Positions 11,640 to 22,388 of a stretch of DNA of 64,000 bases are shown piece by piece. Position 1 is the first letter of the stretch; each line of letters starts with the position of its first letter. The notes beneath the pieces are model-generated. The model ran no database searches. It had not been told where the DNA came from and saw only the letters and a program-made list of their open reading frames with translations. Source of the DNA: Spirometra erinaceieuropaei (Eukaryota > Platyhelminthes > Cestoda > Diphyllobothriidea > Diphyllobothriidae); NCBI GenBank assembly GCA_902702965.1, contig CACRXP010000065.1, positions 1,693,352 through 1,757,351 of the forward strand, written 5' to 3'. Made by a program: the position numbers and the translations under genes.

Positions 11640-12925
11640 GTGATAGTTGAATCGCACAGCATCTACCGCACATTCTCTTCCTCCTCCTCCTCCTCCTCCT
11701 CCTCCTCCCCCATCTGGACTCGGTGCCAAGACAGGGTCAAGATCAGCGGTGGGGAAGGTGGCCGGTGGATGGCACGATCGAGCCAGCACCTTAGCACTCC
11801 ACTCCACATTCCCCTGGTTCACACGGAAAATCACCGGGTTTAGACCAACAACAACAATAGAGGGTTGCAGGGGACCCATTGTGCGCGACGTCTGCCGGCA
11901 ACCGGGTCCGCCACCGCCCCCTGAATTGTTATTGTGCGCAGGTCCGATAACGCCTGCCAGAATCCGGTATGGCTCCCGTGTTAGTCCAGAGCATCTAACA
12001 CCTGGTCACAAACACATACACACATGATAGTTCGACCATCGATTTCGATGATGTCTACAGACTGCATTGTGGGAGCAGGGATGATGACTTACGCAGGGGT
12101 TTATAGTGCCAGTTGACTTGCGTAGCATCTACCTATACTCTCTCTTCCTCCTTCGCCTGAGCCCGATGCCAGGACAGGGTCAAGAAGACCGGAGACGGGG
12201 GAGGCCGCAATCGGATGGCTCGGACGGATCCTCGCCTTGGCGCTCCACTCCGCACCCCCTGGTCCACACACAAATGACCAGGATTTTTACCGCCACAATA
12301 ATGGAGAGCGTGGCAGTGATCGCAGTTGTGCGACGGCTGTCGACAACAGGGACTGCCAACGTACCCCCTAGATGTTGGCATTTGCTATTGCGCGCAGATA
12401 GCGCCTGCCGGACTCCGATGCGGCCCCCGGTTGGTCCAGCGCATCTAACACGTGGCCCGTTTGGAGGACACACACACAGGACAGTTCGAACGTCGATTCC
12501 CTCGATGTCCACCATTTCCTCAATAACGGGCGGTGATTTACACGCGAATTATTCTATTGTGACAGAATGCTTGCGACGAATCTGTTGCGCTCCCTCCTCC
12601 ACCACACGGGCCAAGCATCAAGACGGAGTTAGGAAACCGGAGGTGTGAGAGGCCTCAAGCGGCTGGCACAGCCTAAACTCGCACCGGTGCGTACAACCAT
12701 ACCCATCTAGTTCATAACAGTCGCTGAACAGGATTTCACACAACAAAAATAGAAGTGGGTGGCATGGGTCCCAAAGAGCGCGGAATAAACCGTAAACTGG
12801 ACCTGCCACTACACCGAAAGTGTTAGTATTTGTTTTGAGCGCGCATTTCCGACCACACCTACTGGATTATGATCCAGTCCCTGTTGGTCCAACACATTTG
12901 CGGCGTCCCCGTTTTGAGGACACAA
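11640..12925 (+). repeat. Three-copy tandem repeat, unit about 450 bp
   Basis: Units start near 11640, 12091 and 12560. Shared landmarks are ATCTACC, ACTCTCTCTTCCTCC, CCAGGACAGGGTCAAG, a GTGGATGGC/CGGATGGC word, CACTCCACTCCGCACCCCC, and GTTGGTCCAGCGCATCTAAC. The third copy is the most decayed. GC content is clearly above the neighbourhood. Single inverted copies occur near 28375-28745, 43795-44010 and 48890-49260. Confidence 0.6.
11678..11708 (+). repeat. CCT microsatellite
   Basis: About ten CCT units inside the first unit of the 450-bp tandem array. The second unit has only CTTCCTCCTTC at the same place. Confidence 0.9.
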
Positions 12926-12939
12926 GATATATATATATA

Positions 12940-13140
12940 GGCAGAATGGTATTACCGACAAAGACAAGGGAGACTGGAATGGCCATTTCTGGCTTATTAG
13001 CCGTCGTCAGCCAGCCATACCTAAGCCCGAAGTGTGGAACACCCGAGCCTCGAACTCGCGACCTGTTGGTTTAGAAGTCCACGCCTCTACCCACCGGGCC
13101 ACGAGCCCGTTGTCCTGATCGGTTGTATATTCCCGATCGA
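12940..13140 (-). mobile_element. tRNA-derived SINE, left member of a head-to-head pair
   Basis: On the minus strand the A box (TGGCCCGGTGGGTAGAGGCG) and B box (GGTCGCGAGTTCGAGGC) are clear. The 3' end is CTTGTCTTTGTCGGTAATAC. It faces the copy at 13145-13295 head to head. Confidence 0.62.
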
Positions 13141-13144
13141 AAAC

Positions 13145-13295
13145 CGACAGGGCAATGGGCTCGTGGCCCGGTGGGTAGAGGCGTGGACTTCTAAACCAAC
13201 AGGTCGCGAGCTCGAGGCTCGGGTGTTCCACACTTCGGGCTTAGGTATGGCTGGCTGACGACGGCTAATAAACCAGAAATGGCCATTCCGCCACA
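13145..13295 (+). mobile_element. tRNA-derived SINE, right member of a head-to-head pair
   Basis: The same A box and a near-identical B box (GGTCGCGAGCTCGAGGC), nearly identical to the left member over about 150 bases. It stops after AAATGGCCATTCCG, where a Penelope fragment begins, so the 3' end is lost. Confidence 0.62.
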
Positions 13296-13702
13296 TATTC
13301 AAGTTTGATGAGGCCGGAATTCTCGCGAGAAGGGATAATCGCGTGAGCCGCGAGTTTCTTGAGTCATGGTTTACGGGACCTCAGTCAATTAACAAGTGCA
13401 ACGACATCATCACTCCGCATTCCGTGCTGAGGCAAAGGCTGGCCAAATTAATTAACTATTCGAGGAGCGTGCAAGCCGGTGAGCCAGATGGCCGAGCAAT
13501 CATCACGTCAGCATCCAACACGAGTGATGAGATTTCAGCAAATAACAACTTACATGCCGGCCATCAAGCAATTAGCGCACCAGCCGGCAACGATTCTTGA
13601 TGAAGGGGAGCGCGGTTAATTGCTATAGGTATGCGGTAGCATAGCCACTGCATCCTATGAATACTGCAGCTTCCTGTGCACGAGTCACCCTTTTCTGCCA
13701 CC

Positions 13703-13745
13703 GTCTCTGATAATGGACTCAAGTGAGATTCCGAAACGTCAGGTG
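13703..13745 (+). ncRNA. Hammerhead-ribozyme-like motif in a Penelope tail
   Basis: CTGATAA (13707-13713, one change from the CTGATGA core), a stem-forming stretch and CCGAAACGTCAGG follow in order. Penelope-like elements are known to carry hammerhead motifs in their terminal repeats. The core mutation here would probably abolish cleavage. Confidence 0.4.
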
Positions 13746-13770
13746 AATAAGGCCTTTGTTCCGGCGATCG

Positions 13771-13813
13771 CTTCTTCTTCTTCTTCTTCTTCTTCTTCTT
13801 CTTCTTCTTCTTC
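13771..13813 (+). repeat. CTT microsatellite at the end of a Penelope tail
   Basis: Fourteen CTT units directly follow GCGATCG of a Penelope tail. Other tails of this family have only one or two units here (for example TCCTTCTTT at 40490), so the repeat expanded after insertion. Confidence 0.9.
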
Positions 13814-14153
13814 TGATAAAGTTAATCCTGTAACTCGCATGTTCGCTTGTATCGGCTTTTCGCTTGGTCTTATGGATTGTTGCCGTATGCTGTTGTGGAC
13901 CAGAGGGATAAGGTCTGAGTAACACATTGTTCATGACTACGCTGTAATTGCGACACACTGGTTTGGGCAACTAGAAGGATGAAACGTCCCCACCCTTAGA
14001 GAGATCAGTGCGACCAGTGCATGGCGAGTTTGTCGACTAAGAGATGATTTAGAAAGCATCTTTCTTGAGGCCCCCACAGTTGCTGTGAGTTGTCACACTA
14101 GCGAGGGAAACAGCAAGTGTTAATCTACTCTTACTTGATTTCTAACATTACAG

Positions 14154-14520
14154 CAGACAATCTGCCCTTAAAGATACTCGTAGCATTGGTGTACAAACGT
14201 ACATTTACTCGGAGAGTGATTTTGAGAGCGATGCTGAAGAGGGCGCTTCGGGCAGCGACGAAATTCCGCCCGCGAGGGAGGATGGACACCTGTTTCCACT
14301 CAACGTGGGAAATGTCCTGAAAAATTACTCTCAACTGTTGGACTACTCAAAGACTGTCAATTTCGCTTCGGTTGGGGAAGTGACCAAGCCTACTCTCCCG
14401 TGGAGGCCACAGTCCGCATCTGGGCTTTATGAAACCCCTCCGCACAAGGAAATCAGACGGGCTGGGATTCTAACACCAAAGGGGCCATCTATGGAGAAAA
14501 ATGAAGTTTCGAAGAAGACG
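14154..14520 (+). CDS. WD40 gene, fifth exon: acidic and low-complexity tail
   Basis: The acceptor region reads CATTACAGCAG, so two acceptors lie three bases apart. The first gives Ser-Arg-Gln; the second would begin at 14157 and skip one serine. The encoded tail has an acidic block (SESDFESDAEEGASGSDE) and later segments such as LLDYSKTVNFASVGEV and PWRPQSASGLYETP. The exon ends in phase 0 before the strong donor GTAAGC. No further domain is recognised. Confidence 0.68.
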
Positions 14521-15784
14521 GTAAGCTACTTTCACTGAGTGCTCAGAGGGCCATTGCTGTCCTGTTACTATCGGTGCTGAGCTAACCGTTTGCAGAGTGA
14601 TTTGGTTGTAAAACGCTGAAGATCCCGCCGAATGCTATTTCATTTCCACCAAGATCCAATACGGAAACCTTTTTTCGCCTTCATTGCTTGTTCTCAACCA
14701 CCAATTAGCAAATTTATTTCAGACAACGGAAGTTGTAGGCAAATTTAGACCAGATGGACTAAGAGCATTACAATTTGGGAGTCGATTACGGAAATTTTTC
14801 CAATAGGTACTTCTGGAAAAGATGACTGCAATTTGGGTGTCGTTCAGGAAAGTCCAACACAAGATGAGCGGCGTTTATTTCGAGAATGTAGCCTGAAAAA
14901 TGATGCTTTGCGTTGTTGGGGTAAAAAGGGGTGGGGTGTCGGCTGCACGACCAAGTTGTGAGCATGGTAAATGAATGCCTGCACGTCCGGTAAGTCTACG
15001 GTGACGATGCGCTCACACGCCGTCCAATCGATCGACACACACGGCCCGCGCGTGTTGATATCGTGCGAGCCACCACAGGATTGGAGGGATGCTCAGCCAC
15101 TCAGACGAGTCAGAAGTCCATTTGATATGCTAACAGCTCAAGGACATGACCTTATTGGCTCAATTCCAGTCCGGCCTTAGAAAACGCTCTTTGTACCTTT
15201 TATCGCTCGATTTGCGCTGTTAGAACTTAGCTATTGATTTTCTGTCCTTCCACCTTGCTGTCCACTTATCATTTGGGGAATGGACCTCGGAAGGCTGTGA
15301 AATGGTTACTAGCAAGGCAGTACTACAAGAGCATAGCAAAAAGAACTGCCTGAAGACCTTACTCAAATTCCTTCAATTCAATCAAGGGACTTAGCGAAGC
15401 CGTAGTCAACATCGACGGATCCGGAACACTGTCATCCACACAGCGAAGACTAAGACGAGACTCGAGACACCCAAGAATGCAATGTCATGAACCAGCGTCC
15501 CTGATAACCTGTCCATACGGTTATCTTACATTCAGGGCTTCTAAGAAACTTTCGGATACACAACGATGTCATTATGACCAGCCCATCTCTAACACAAAAA
15601 ACGTCGCCAGCCTAATCATTCAAGACAACCTTCGCGCCCCAGTCTCAGTTTCCCTCTAGTTGAACATTTTTGTACCCACGAAACGGGACTGTCACCAGTA
15701 CGCATAGTTCACGCATCAACAGGTATTTCCCTACCCAACCGCGTAGCACATGCACATACGGTAGGTGGGCTAACTCCTGGGAGG
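14521..15784. other. Intron or 3' region, nothing firm
   Basis: A stretch at 14970-15180 is GC-richer and open for 69 codons, but it has no recognisable domain and no clear splice sites that fit the WD40 gene. Confidence 0.4.
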
Positions 15785-16745
15785 TCAGCCGTTATTCCGA
15801 AATGCGTTTTCGTTTCGAGAAGATTAATTAAATAGGATTGTAAAACTAATCATCATGTAGTGTAATTCTAGAATAATTCCCTTACCGAAGGATGCTGGCG
15901 TTCGAATAAACTTCTTTCCGGTCGCATGCAATAATTAGACTCTGCGAAAAATGACTACTTATACGACCTGCATTTTTCTCATTGATGTTCGATACCTTTA
16001 GAAGTACAATTATATTTCATGGAAAACATGCATAAAAATATTTATTATTTTACTCATTCAGTAGGAAATAACGTTTTCTTTAAATTTTATACACGAAAAA
16101 GGAGTAGAACTCAGTTTTCACAAACTTTTCTAATTCCCGAAAAAATTTTGAAATCGAACTGCCGTTAGACTTGCATTCGGGGTTTTCAAACTACAAGCCG
16201 TGAATTTTCCGTGCGCGGAAAACAATGCATTCATCAACGGTATTAGGAGGGGAGTGCATGGGGTTCATGAAATTTACCAGTGGATTTGAACCATATTGTA
16301 AACTTTAAGAGCAAAGTTAGTTAATGAAGAGATACGACGTTTTATGAGCGGTCATTTCGCGGTTTAAAAAAAGTGCACAATAAGAAATTGAATAACACCG
16401 TTTCTTTAAGTATAAAATTGAAAGAAGACGTAATTATCTGCTGAATGAGTAAATGAATAAATATTTTTTCTATGTTTTCTATGATATATATTTGCATTTT
16501 TAAGGGCATTAAAAAGCAGTGGAAAAAGTAAATCCCATATAACTTGTCATTTTTTGACGTGTGGTTATTGCATGCGGCCTCAAAGAAGTTCATTAAAAGG
16601 CCAGTATCCGTCAGTAACGGAATTACTATAGAAGTACGTTGCATGATGATTAATTTTGCAACCCTATTTAATTAATCTTTTCGAAACGAAAACGCATTTC
16701 ACAATTTCGGTTGACATTTCATGAGTTAGCCAACGTACTATACAA
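15785..16745. mobile_element. Foldback element, 0.95 kb
   Basis: The left arm begins GAAATGCGTTTTCGTTTCGA, and the right arm ends with its complement plus CATTTCATGAGTTAGC. The arms share TTGTAAAACTAATCATCATG with several changes. The left outermost bases are lost or diverged. Confidence 0.58.
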
Positions 16746-17589
16746 ATACTCTTAGATAATACAATATTATTTTGACCACGCGCGTTTACGCTTTAGTTAT
16801 CGCGAAAACATATTATCTCGCGAACATTGCTGGCGTTATTACAACGGCCGAATTATCGTAAGTGGCAATGTGCCCATCTCACTTACGCGAGCATGTTGTT
16901 TGTACTACTTTTTGTGAGGTCTGATAATGTGAAGTATAGGAGCAGTGTGTTTTCATCACAAGTAGACGAAGATCCTTGCGTCGTGTCAGTCCCTCAGACC
17001 AATCCTCCCCACCAGTCAGCTGAGGTACTATCTTCTGACACATGGAAGAGAGATGAGGCAGCATGGGGGCGTTCTGACTTCTACTTCCTAATAATGAGCC
17101 CGCGTATCACTCCCTTTAGTAGATCCAATACACTTTAATCTATCAGAAAGCCACAAAAGTATTGATACGGAGTGCTGCTGGCTAGTGGGATAAGTCATTT
17201 ACCCTTTGGGACGAGAGTCTGACTAGAATGGCTGCTTCTTAGGGTGGCCCTCTTGCCATCACTCACTTCTGTGACCTCTGAAGCCCAGTGTGGCACTGGT
17301 TATACACAGAGTCTGCGTTGCGATAGCCGGTATGCTTAGTATGATTTGCGGTCGCTTTGACAAGGGTACACGTGTGCGCGGAGGAGTGAAGGGAGAGCGA
17401 GATTGATCTCGCCAGGTGTTCGACGCTAAGTTCCTCATCATAAACGCCCAGATGAACCTTAAAAGTGCTCTGACAAGTTAAGGGTATTCGGTCAGAATGT
17501 AGTCAACTAACGGACTAACTTGATCTCAGGTGGGACTATGGGTCAGGTTGCAACTGCTCTTCCTTATATAACAACACTGTTTTATTGAG
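16746..17589. other. Non-coding, possible unknown repeat
   Basis: GC-richer segment at 16960-17450 with short frames. I find no motif or second copy in the window. Confidence 0.35.
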
Positions 17590-17823
17590 GACACGTGCGG
17601 GCATAGCCGTTACAAGTACTCCGATTGCGTGAAACAACCGAGGCCGCAAATTACCGTGGAGATCAACGATGTCGGAGTGACGCAGGGGAACAAGAGACGG
17701 ATGCAGCTCCACAGCCCGGAACTGGCAACATATGCATCATATACTACGAATAGTGTTCAAAACCCCCAACTCTCAGAAGATGACCAAATGGAACCAATGC
17801 TCCAAACGCCAGATTGCAAATAA
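17590..17823 (+). CDS. WD40 gene, candidate last exon (first alternative)
   Basis: The acceptor CACTGTTTTATTGAG gives phase 0, matching the fifth exon. The exon encodes 77 residues beginning DTCGHSRYKYSDC, with KQPRPQITVEINDVG and a Gln/Ser/Pro-rich end, then TAA. There is no strong donor inside it, so it would be terminal. I see no AATAAA in the following 600 bases, which weakens it. The exon at 22212 is an equally in-phase alternative. Confidence 0.45.
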   Translation, partial: DTCGHSRYKYSDCVKQPRPQITVEINDVGVTQGNKRRMQLHSPELATYASYTTNSVQNPQLSEDDQMEPMLQTPDCK

Positions 17824-18571
17824 GCCTCTCTCGCTGAACGATTTTGCTTCTTCTTTCGACTGTAGTTGAAGAGCACGTTTCCATAGCAGTGAACGCATTT
17901 ATTAATTTTTTTTATGCTTTTCATCAGACCCGAGTTTAACTCAGTTTTTATGCTCAGAAAAAATATGCCAAGGGTTTTTTCCTTGTTAGACTTAATGTTT
18001 ATTTGTCCTGAACTTCATATCTCTTAACAAACTTATTCCAACTACTTTACGTATGTGACTGCGTATCGAAAACCCATCTGGTTCTTGTACATGAATACTA
18101 TTTATGTTTGAGAATGCAGAGTTGCAGGCAATCCCTGTAAAGTTGTTCTTAGCCACAAAGTTGAGATTTGGCTAAACATTTTCTTGGATTACGTAATAAC
18201 TCAGTTCAGGTCTTCAGACCCGCATAACTACGGACCTTCGCTGTTTAGAAACCTCAGCCGGACGAAAGGCCGTCCCTGACCTTCCTGGCGCAAACCACAC
18301 GCAGTGCGAAGATGCTGGTTTCTGTAGCGGCTGAAATTCACAGGAAACGCGCTAGGCAAGCCCAAGGTTGGTGAACATTCATTTGGCAGAGTATCGTGTC
18401 GTTGCTTTCGTTAGCGACGAGGCTAACGTTTGGATCCAATCAAATTCATGAACATATGAGATATAAAGTGTTGTAAACGGAATAGGATTACCGACAGACT
18501 TTAACATTTCAGAGTTTGTTCATTTTCCCAAAGGACCCATTTTTCTTTGACATATGTATAGATATACATGT

Positions 18572-18740
18572 ATAGGCAGTATGTCATTACCGACAAAGAC
18601 AAGGGGGACTGGGATGGCCACTTTAAGCTTCGTCAGTCAGCCGCACCCCAACCCCGAGGAGTGGAACACCCGAGTCTCTAACCCACGACCAGTTGGGTTA
18701 GAAATCCCCCTTTGCCCTTGCACATATCCAATCGCAACCG
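18572..18740 (-). mobile_element. tRNA-derived SINE, left member of a second head-to-head pair
   Basis: Read on the minus strand it carries the family's CGGGTGTTCCACTCC and GTCTTTGTCGGTAATGAC ends. The A and B boxes are degenerate, so it is older than the 13 kb pair. Confidence 0.5.
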
Positions 18741-18915
18741 AAAGGGCAACGAGCCCCTTGCTCAGTGGTTGGGGATGTTGGACCTCCAACCAACAGGTCG
18801 CGGAATCCAGCTCCAGGTGTTGCACAATTCAGGGTTTGGTATGGCTGTCTGAAGACTGCTGATAAGCCAGAACTGGTCGTTATAATTCCCCGTGTCTTTG
18901 TTGGTAATGCGTTTC
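18741..18915 (+). mobile_element. tRNA-derived SINE, right member of a second head-to-head pair
   Basis: GAGCCCCTTGCTCAGTGGTT, a B-box-like GGTCGCGGAATCCAGCTCC and the tail GTCTTTGTTGGTAATGC identify it. It is arranged head to head with the preceding copy, like the pair at 13 kb. Confidence 0.5.
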
Positions 18916-20221
18916 TGCTTGGCATTGCACGGCTGCTGGTGGGGCTCGAGATGTGTAAGTTTCGTAGCGCTATCGATGAGCTCCCTCAACCATATTGAAG
19001 ACTCTTTGTAAACAGAGTTTATTTGCAGCAGTAGATGTAGGATTTCCTCCGGGCTTCATTTCATTGGCCTGGGTAATGAATGCTCCTAAAGAGAGAGATT
19101 TAGATCACAAGTTCAAGTTAAAAGAAACTACGTGGGCGCTGTTGCATGTCTGAATGCGCGGAGTAGAGCCGCAAGTTATGTCAGATCAAGTTGGATGTTG
19201 GTATGCGATTAAAAACGTTTTGACCGCCCCCTGTCTACCATCTGGAATGAAAGTACCACTTGTTTAGTTGGGAATGTTTTGATAGGATTTCGTGGATGAT
19301 ATAAATTTACTTGCAGTTCATATGCTTAATTAAAAACAGTTTCATTTTATCAATACTTTTTATGACATGTTGTCTTTAACTGATAAAAGTTCTCTTATCA
19401 AAGATGAAGGTGATTGATACTAGAAAACCTTTAGGGTACTAATTTTGCTGCATCTTTAGTCGTGACTTCGCATGGAGATCGATTCTGTTTTCTGCTTGCC
19501 CATTGTCGTCAACATATTTATTACAGTCTCCCATAATCACCAGACGTTTGCTTCAAATAAACTCCTTGCATAAAATTTGTAAAACGTTTGGATAACTTAA
19601 AACGTCACGACAATTTCAAACCAGAAAAGTAATAACAGATAATACAAAAATCAAAATTGCTGCTTCCGAAATTCAAAGTTAAGGGCCGAATTTCTTAACA
19701 ACGGGCATATTTTATGAAACTGGTCTTTATTTCTTCTAAGAGCAACGACAAACTTCTTACTAGCGACTTTTTCAAAAGAAATTTTTACACGTAGCTGGAA
19801 CTCTTTATGCCTCAGTCATACGCTTACATGCTCGAATCACGCTGGGGACATCAAGTACGTCTCTCTGAGTACTGACTTGAGAAAATCATTGTCATCAGTT
19901 ATTGCATCCTGACTGACTCCTGACCAAAAACTAAGCTGACAAATCCTATGGACCTGTGTTACATATTACTCACTTCCGCCATCTGAATTAAATAGTTGAT
20001 AAATGTGGTTGTGTAGCCGTATCTGATGAGTACAATATTGTTGATCTACTCAATAATTTTGAGTTGGTGTGGTTAAGTTGGCGTGGTGTTACTGTGCGTT
20101 GCGGTGTGTGTGTTCTGTTGGCGGCCTTGTTTCTTTGTTGTCGTGTCTACCTTTTTTAGCCCAATGCCGGCGGTCCTTCTTGACATTCCGCCTGTCGCCT
20201 CCTTCTAAATGTCGTGCTGGA
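18916..20221. other. AT-rich non-coding stretch
   Basis: No gene, repeat copy or RNA recognised between the second SINE pair and the telomere-like block. Confidence 0.45.
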
Positions 20222-20330
20222 TGTCTTAGGGCAGGGTTTAGAACTGTTATTAAGGATTAGGGGCTGGTTAGGGGCAAGGGTAAGGGGGTTAGGGTTTATG
20301 CTTAGCGGTTAGGGTTAAGGGTCAAAATTA
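20222..20330 (+). repeat. Degenerate TTAGGG-like interstitial telomeric repeat
   Basis: Words such as CTTAGGG, GGATTAGGGG, GGTTAGGGGC, GGGGTTAGGG and GGTTAGGGTTAAGGG are clustered. TTAGGG is the telomere repeat of most animals, including flatworms. Confidence 0.45.
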
Positions 20331-21289
20331 TGGGCTATCGTTGGGACTTGGGGCAATTATCTCTCAACTACTCTAAATACGACCGCGAATACCCAACAAC
20401 TTTTTGCATGCACTTACTTGACCTCGTCGCTTGCGCGTTTCGCGGCCACACCTGTAAAAACCCCTATTTCCACCCGTCCCGTCTTACAGGTGGCCGCGAT
20501 TCGTTTATCTCAACTGCGGCTAAATAATCACATCTGACTAAATAGTTATGGCCACTTGAGAAATGTCACTCAAATCCGACGGGTAAATACCCACTGAAGA
20601 AGCATTCTTAACCGTTTATTGAGCGCTGGGGAGACAAATTAGAAACAGGTTTTCTTAGTTAAGTATAATCAAAAATTTGGGGATCTCTGCGGAGCTTGTT
20701 CCACAAATAATACTTGAGGGTTCATTTACATCGCGGAAAGAGAGATTGCTGTTGGGACCGTGGCATATAATGCAAACGGAGTCTCCATTTCCCGATAGAG
20801 CGAAAATTTCGCCAGCTCGCTCTATCACCATGCAAATCTCTAGCCGCCATCTTCGGAATTAATCCTACCTGACGACCCCGCTATCGCAAGCAATGCCATC
20901 TACTCACGGAATGAGCACAGCGTCGGTGACTTGCGAGTGAAAAGGCCTACAGTGAAGCGAACTGCTCATCGTCTGCCCCACTCTAACCTCCCTCACCTGA
21001 TTTGCTCCCACACTAAGATAAAGTAGAGTTGATTTAGGTTCAGTAACTGATAAGGCCAGTCAGTTCGTCTACGCATGCCGCTCATGAACTGGTCCCCACT
21101 GCCAGTAGCAGGTTCCCATGAGATCAGCTAGGATTTCGTATGCGTAAGGATGCCAGGAGGGCTACGTTACGACGAAGTCATTACAGTCTGCCTCTCAGTT
21201 ATGAGTAGTACAGAGCTATCCTGTCCGATAAAAACTTTCTATGTCACTACTCTTAGTGTACCGTTATAGATTCAAGGCGGCGGATATGC

Positions 21290-22065
21290 TGTAGTGAGGG
21301 ATGTGCTATTTTTGGCAAGCGCTTTTGTGCTGGAAGAACATCTTGAAAGCCGTCGACTGCCTCCTCATACCACTCAGAGTTGGATTTGCAAACAGACCGA
21401 AGGCAACAATCAGGTCATGAGCTCGAAGGACTTAATGCCACGGCCAGAAGCCTCTGGAGATGGTTACCGGATCTCGCACATCTATGGACAAGGTAACTAC
21501 GTAGAAGAAACTGGGAGACTACTGTGGACGTGAATGATCGAGCACGAGAAACAGTGAGGAGGAGTGGCGCCAGCTCCCAGATAGCGGCCCATTCCACGGG
21601 ATCCAGTCACGCCTTCAAGTTTGATAAAGCCGAAGTTCCGCGTGAACGGTGTATTGCTTGCGTCGTGGTTCTCCGGCCCGCATTCAGTTAACAAGTACAA
21701 TGACTTTAAACCTACATATTCTGTGCCGTGACTTCGTCAGGGCAAAATTTCTGGCCATGCGGGAAGGGTGCGGACGACCAGCAGTCACGGTGACGGGGAG
21801 CAAGATTGCAGAGTAATCGTCACACCGAAAATCGATAAAAGTGATGAAATCATATCAATTAACATCTAGGATACATACTAACAAGCAATCATTGCATTAT
21901 TTACAAGCCCGAGGGGTGAACAGGAATACTGCCAAATAGAGTAGGCACGTGGTTGCCTGGTAACCGCGCTCTATAAATAGGGCGCACCTTTTGCCCCTAC
22001 CACCCTTTTCTGAGACTGTCTCTAGTATTGGGCACGAGTGACGATCCAAAACTTCAGGTCGATAG
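21290..22065 (+). mobile_element. Penelope-like C-terminal fragment, degenerate
   Basis: Readable pieces include VMSSKDLMPRPEASG and GQGNYVEETGRLLWT, matching the segment before and inside the GIY-YIG nuclease, then TGSSHAFKFDKAE and SVNKYND in shifted frames. The tail near 22020-22065 resembles the other Penelope tails but has lost most of the ribozyme-like core. Confidence 0.55.
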
Positions 22066-22211
22066 TCCTCTCGTTCAAGCGATTGGATTTATCTTTTCTG
22101 AACTGTTTTCTGGTACGCATCTATTTGTTCCTATTAGCAGTTTGCCAATATTTCATTAGGAAGGACTCCTTGCTTCTACCTTCTCTCTCTAATTCGCCAG
22201 TCGACTGTCAG

Positions 22212-22388
22212 GCAAGTGATCGCGTGGTATCCCTACTAAAAACCTTGCTGAGGGACAACATGAATACTGGCGTAAATCAACCAGTGATGAAAACGCCTTT
22301 GGCGCGGAATTTCCACGACATCATTAAGCGATCACAGCGACAGGGGCCTATAACCATCACGCATATCGATTGTATTCCTAGTGCATAA
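22212..22388 (+). CDS. Candidate alternative last exon of the WD40 gene
   Basis: A long pyrimidine tract (CTTGCTTCTACCTTCTCTCT) leads to two AG acceptors. The second, GACTGTCAG, gives phase 0 and a 58-residue frame. It begins ASDRVVSLLKTLLRDN, includes MKTPLARNFHDIIKRS, and ends DCIPSA before TAA. Amino-acid composition looks like real protein, and the phase fits the donor at 14521. It could instead belong to another gene whose other exons I cannot see. No clear polyadenylation signal follows. Confidence 0.4.
   Translation, partial: ASDRVVSLLKTLLRDNMNTGVNQPVMKTPLARNFHDIIKRSQRQGPITITHIDCIPSA

Larger units (their letters stand above)
13296..13815 (+). mobile_element. Penelope-like C-terminal and tail fragment
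   Basis: One frame reads FDEAGILARRDNRVSREFLESWFTG and PQSINKCND, the end of a GIY-YIG nuclease of the same subfamily as 39840-40100. It is followed by a spacer and a tail with CTGATAA ... GAAACGTCAGG at 13707-13743 and a CTT microsatellite. The upstream part of the element is absent. Confidence 0.6.
251..17823 (+). other. Gene model: 3' part of a WD40-repeat gene, FBXW10-like
   Basis: Six plus-strand exons join in one frame and give about 475 residues; earlier exons lie left of the window. The first three exons encode consecutive WD40 blades, recognisable by the endings TIWQL, TRIWGF and IRIWNI and by preceding turns such as SSDG and CWDG. From memory, the stretch HPKG-VSS-LRLISGCWDGNIRIWN, then RGDPILSF, then VNTQSGVLL follows the pattern of the last blades of F-box/WD repeat protein 10. 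FBXW10-type proteins are putative substrate receptors of SCF ubiquitin ligases. An F-box would lie in upstream exons that are not visible here. The C-terminal tail has a run of six prolines, Ser/Thr-rich stretches and an acidic patch. Every donor and acceptor phase agrees (1,0,2,2,2,0), which strongly supports one gene. The orthologue name is inference; another WD40 family remains possible. Confidence 0.7.

Noticed and set aside
12106..12648. A 180-codon plus-strand gene
   Set aside because: It lies wholly in the tandem repeat array, is not preserved between units and has no domain.
13007..13302. Small proteins on both strands around 13.1 kb
   Set aside because: They are translations of the head-to-head SINE pair; the same peptide recurs because the DNA is an inverted repeat.
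13713..13970. Poly-Ser / poly-Glu / poly-Arg proteins
   Set aside because: They come from the CTT microsatellite within a Penelope tail.
20794..20826. Hairpin GATAGAGCGA / TCGCTCTATC as an RNA gene
   Set aside because: Only a 10-bp stem with no supporting context; likely chance.
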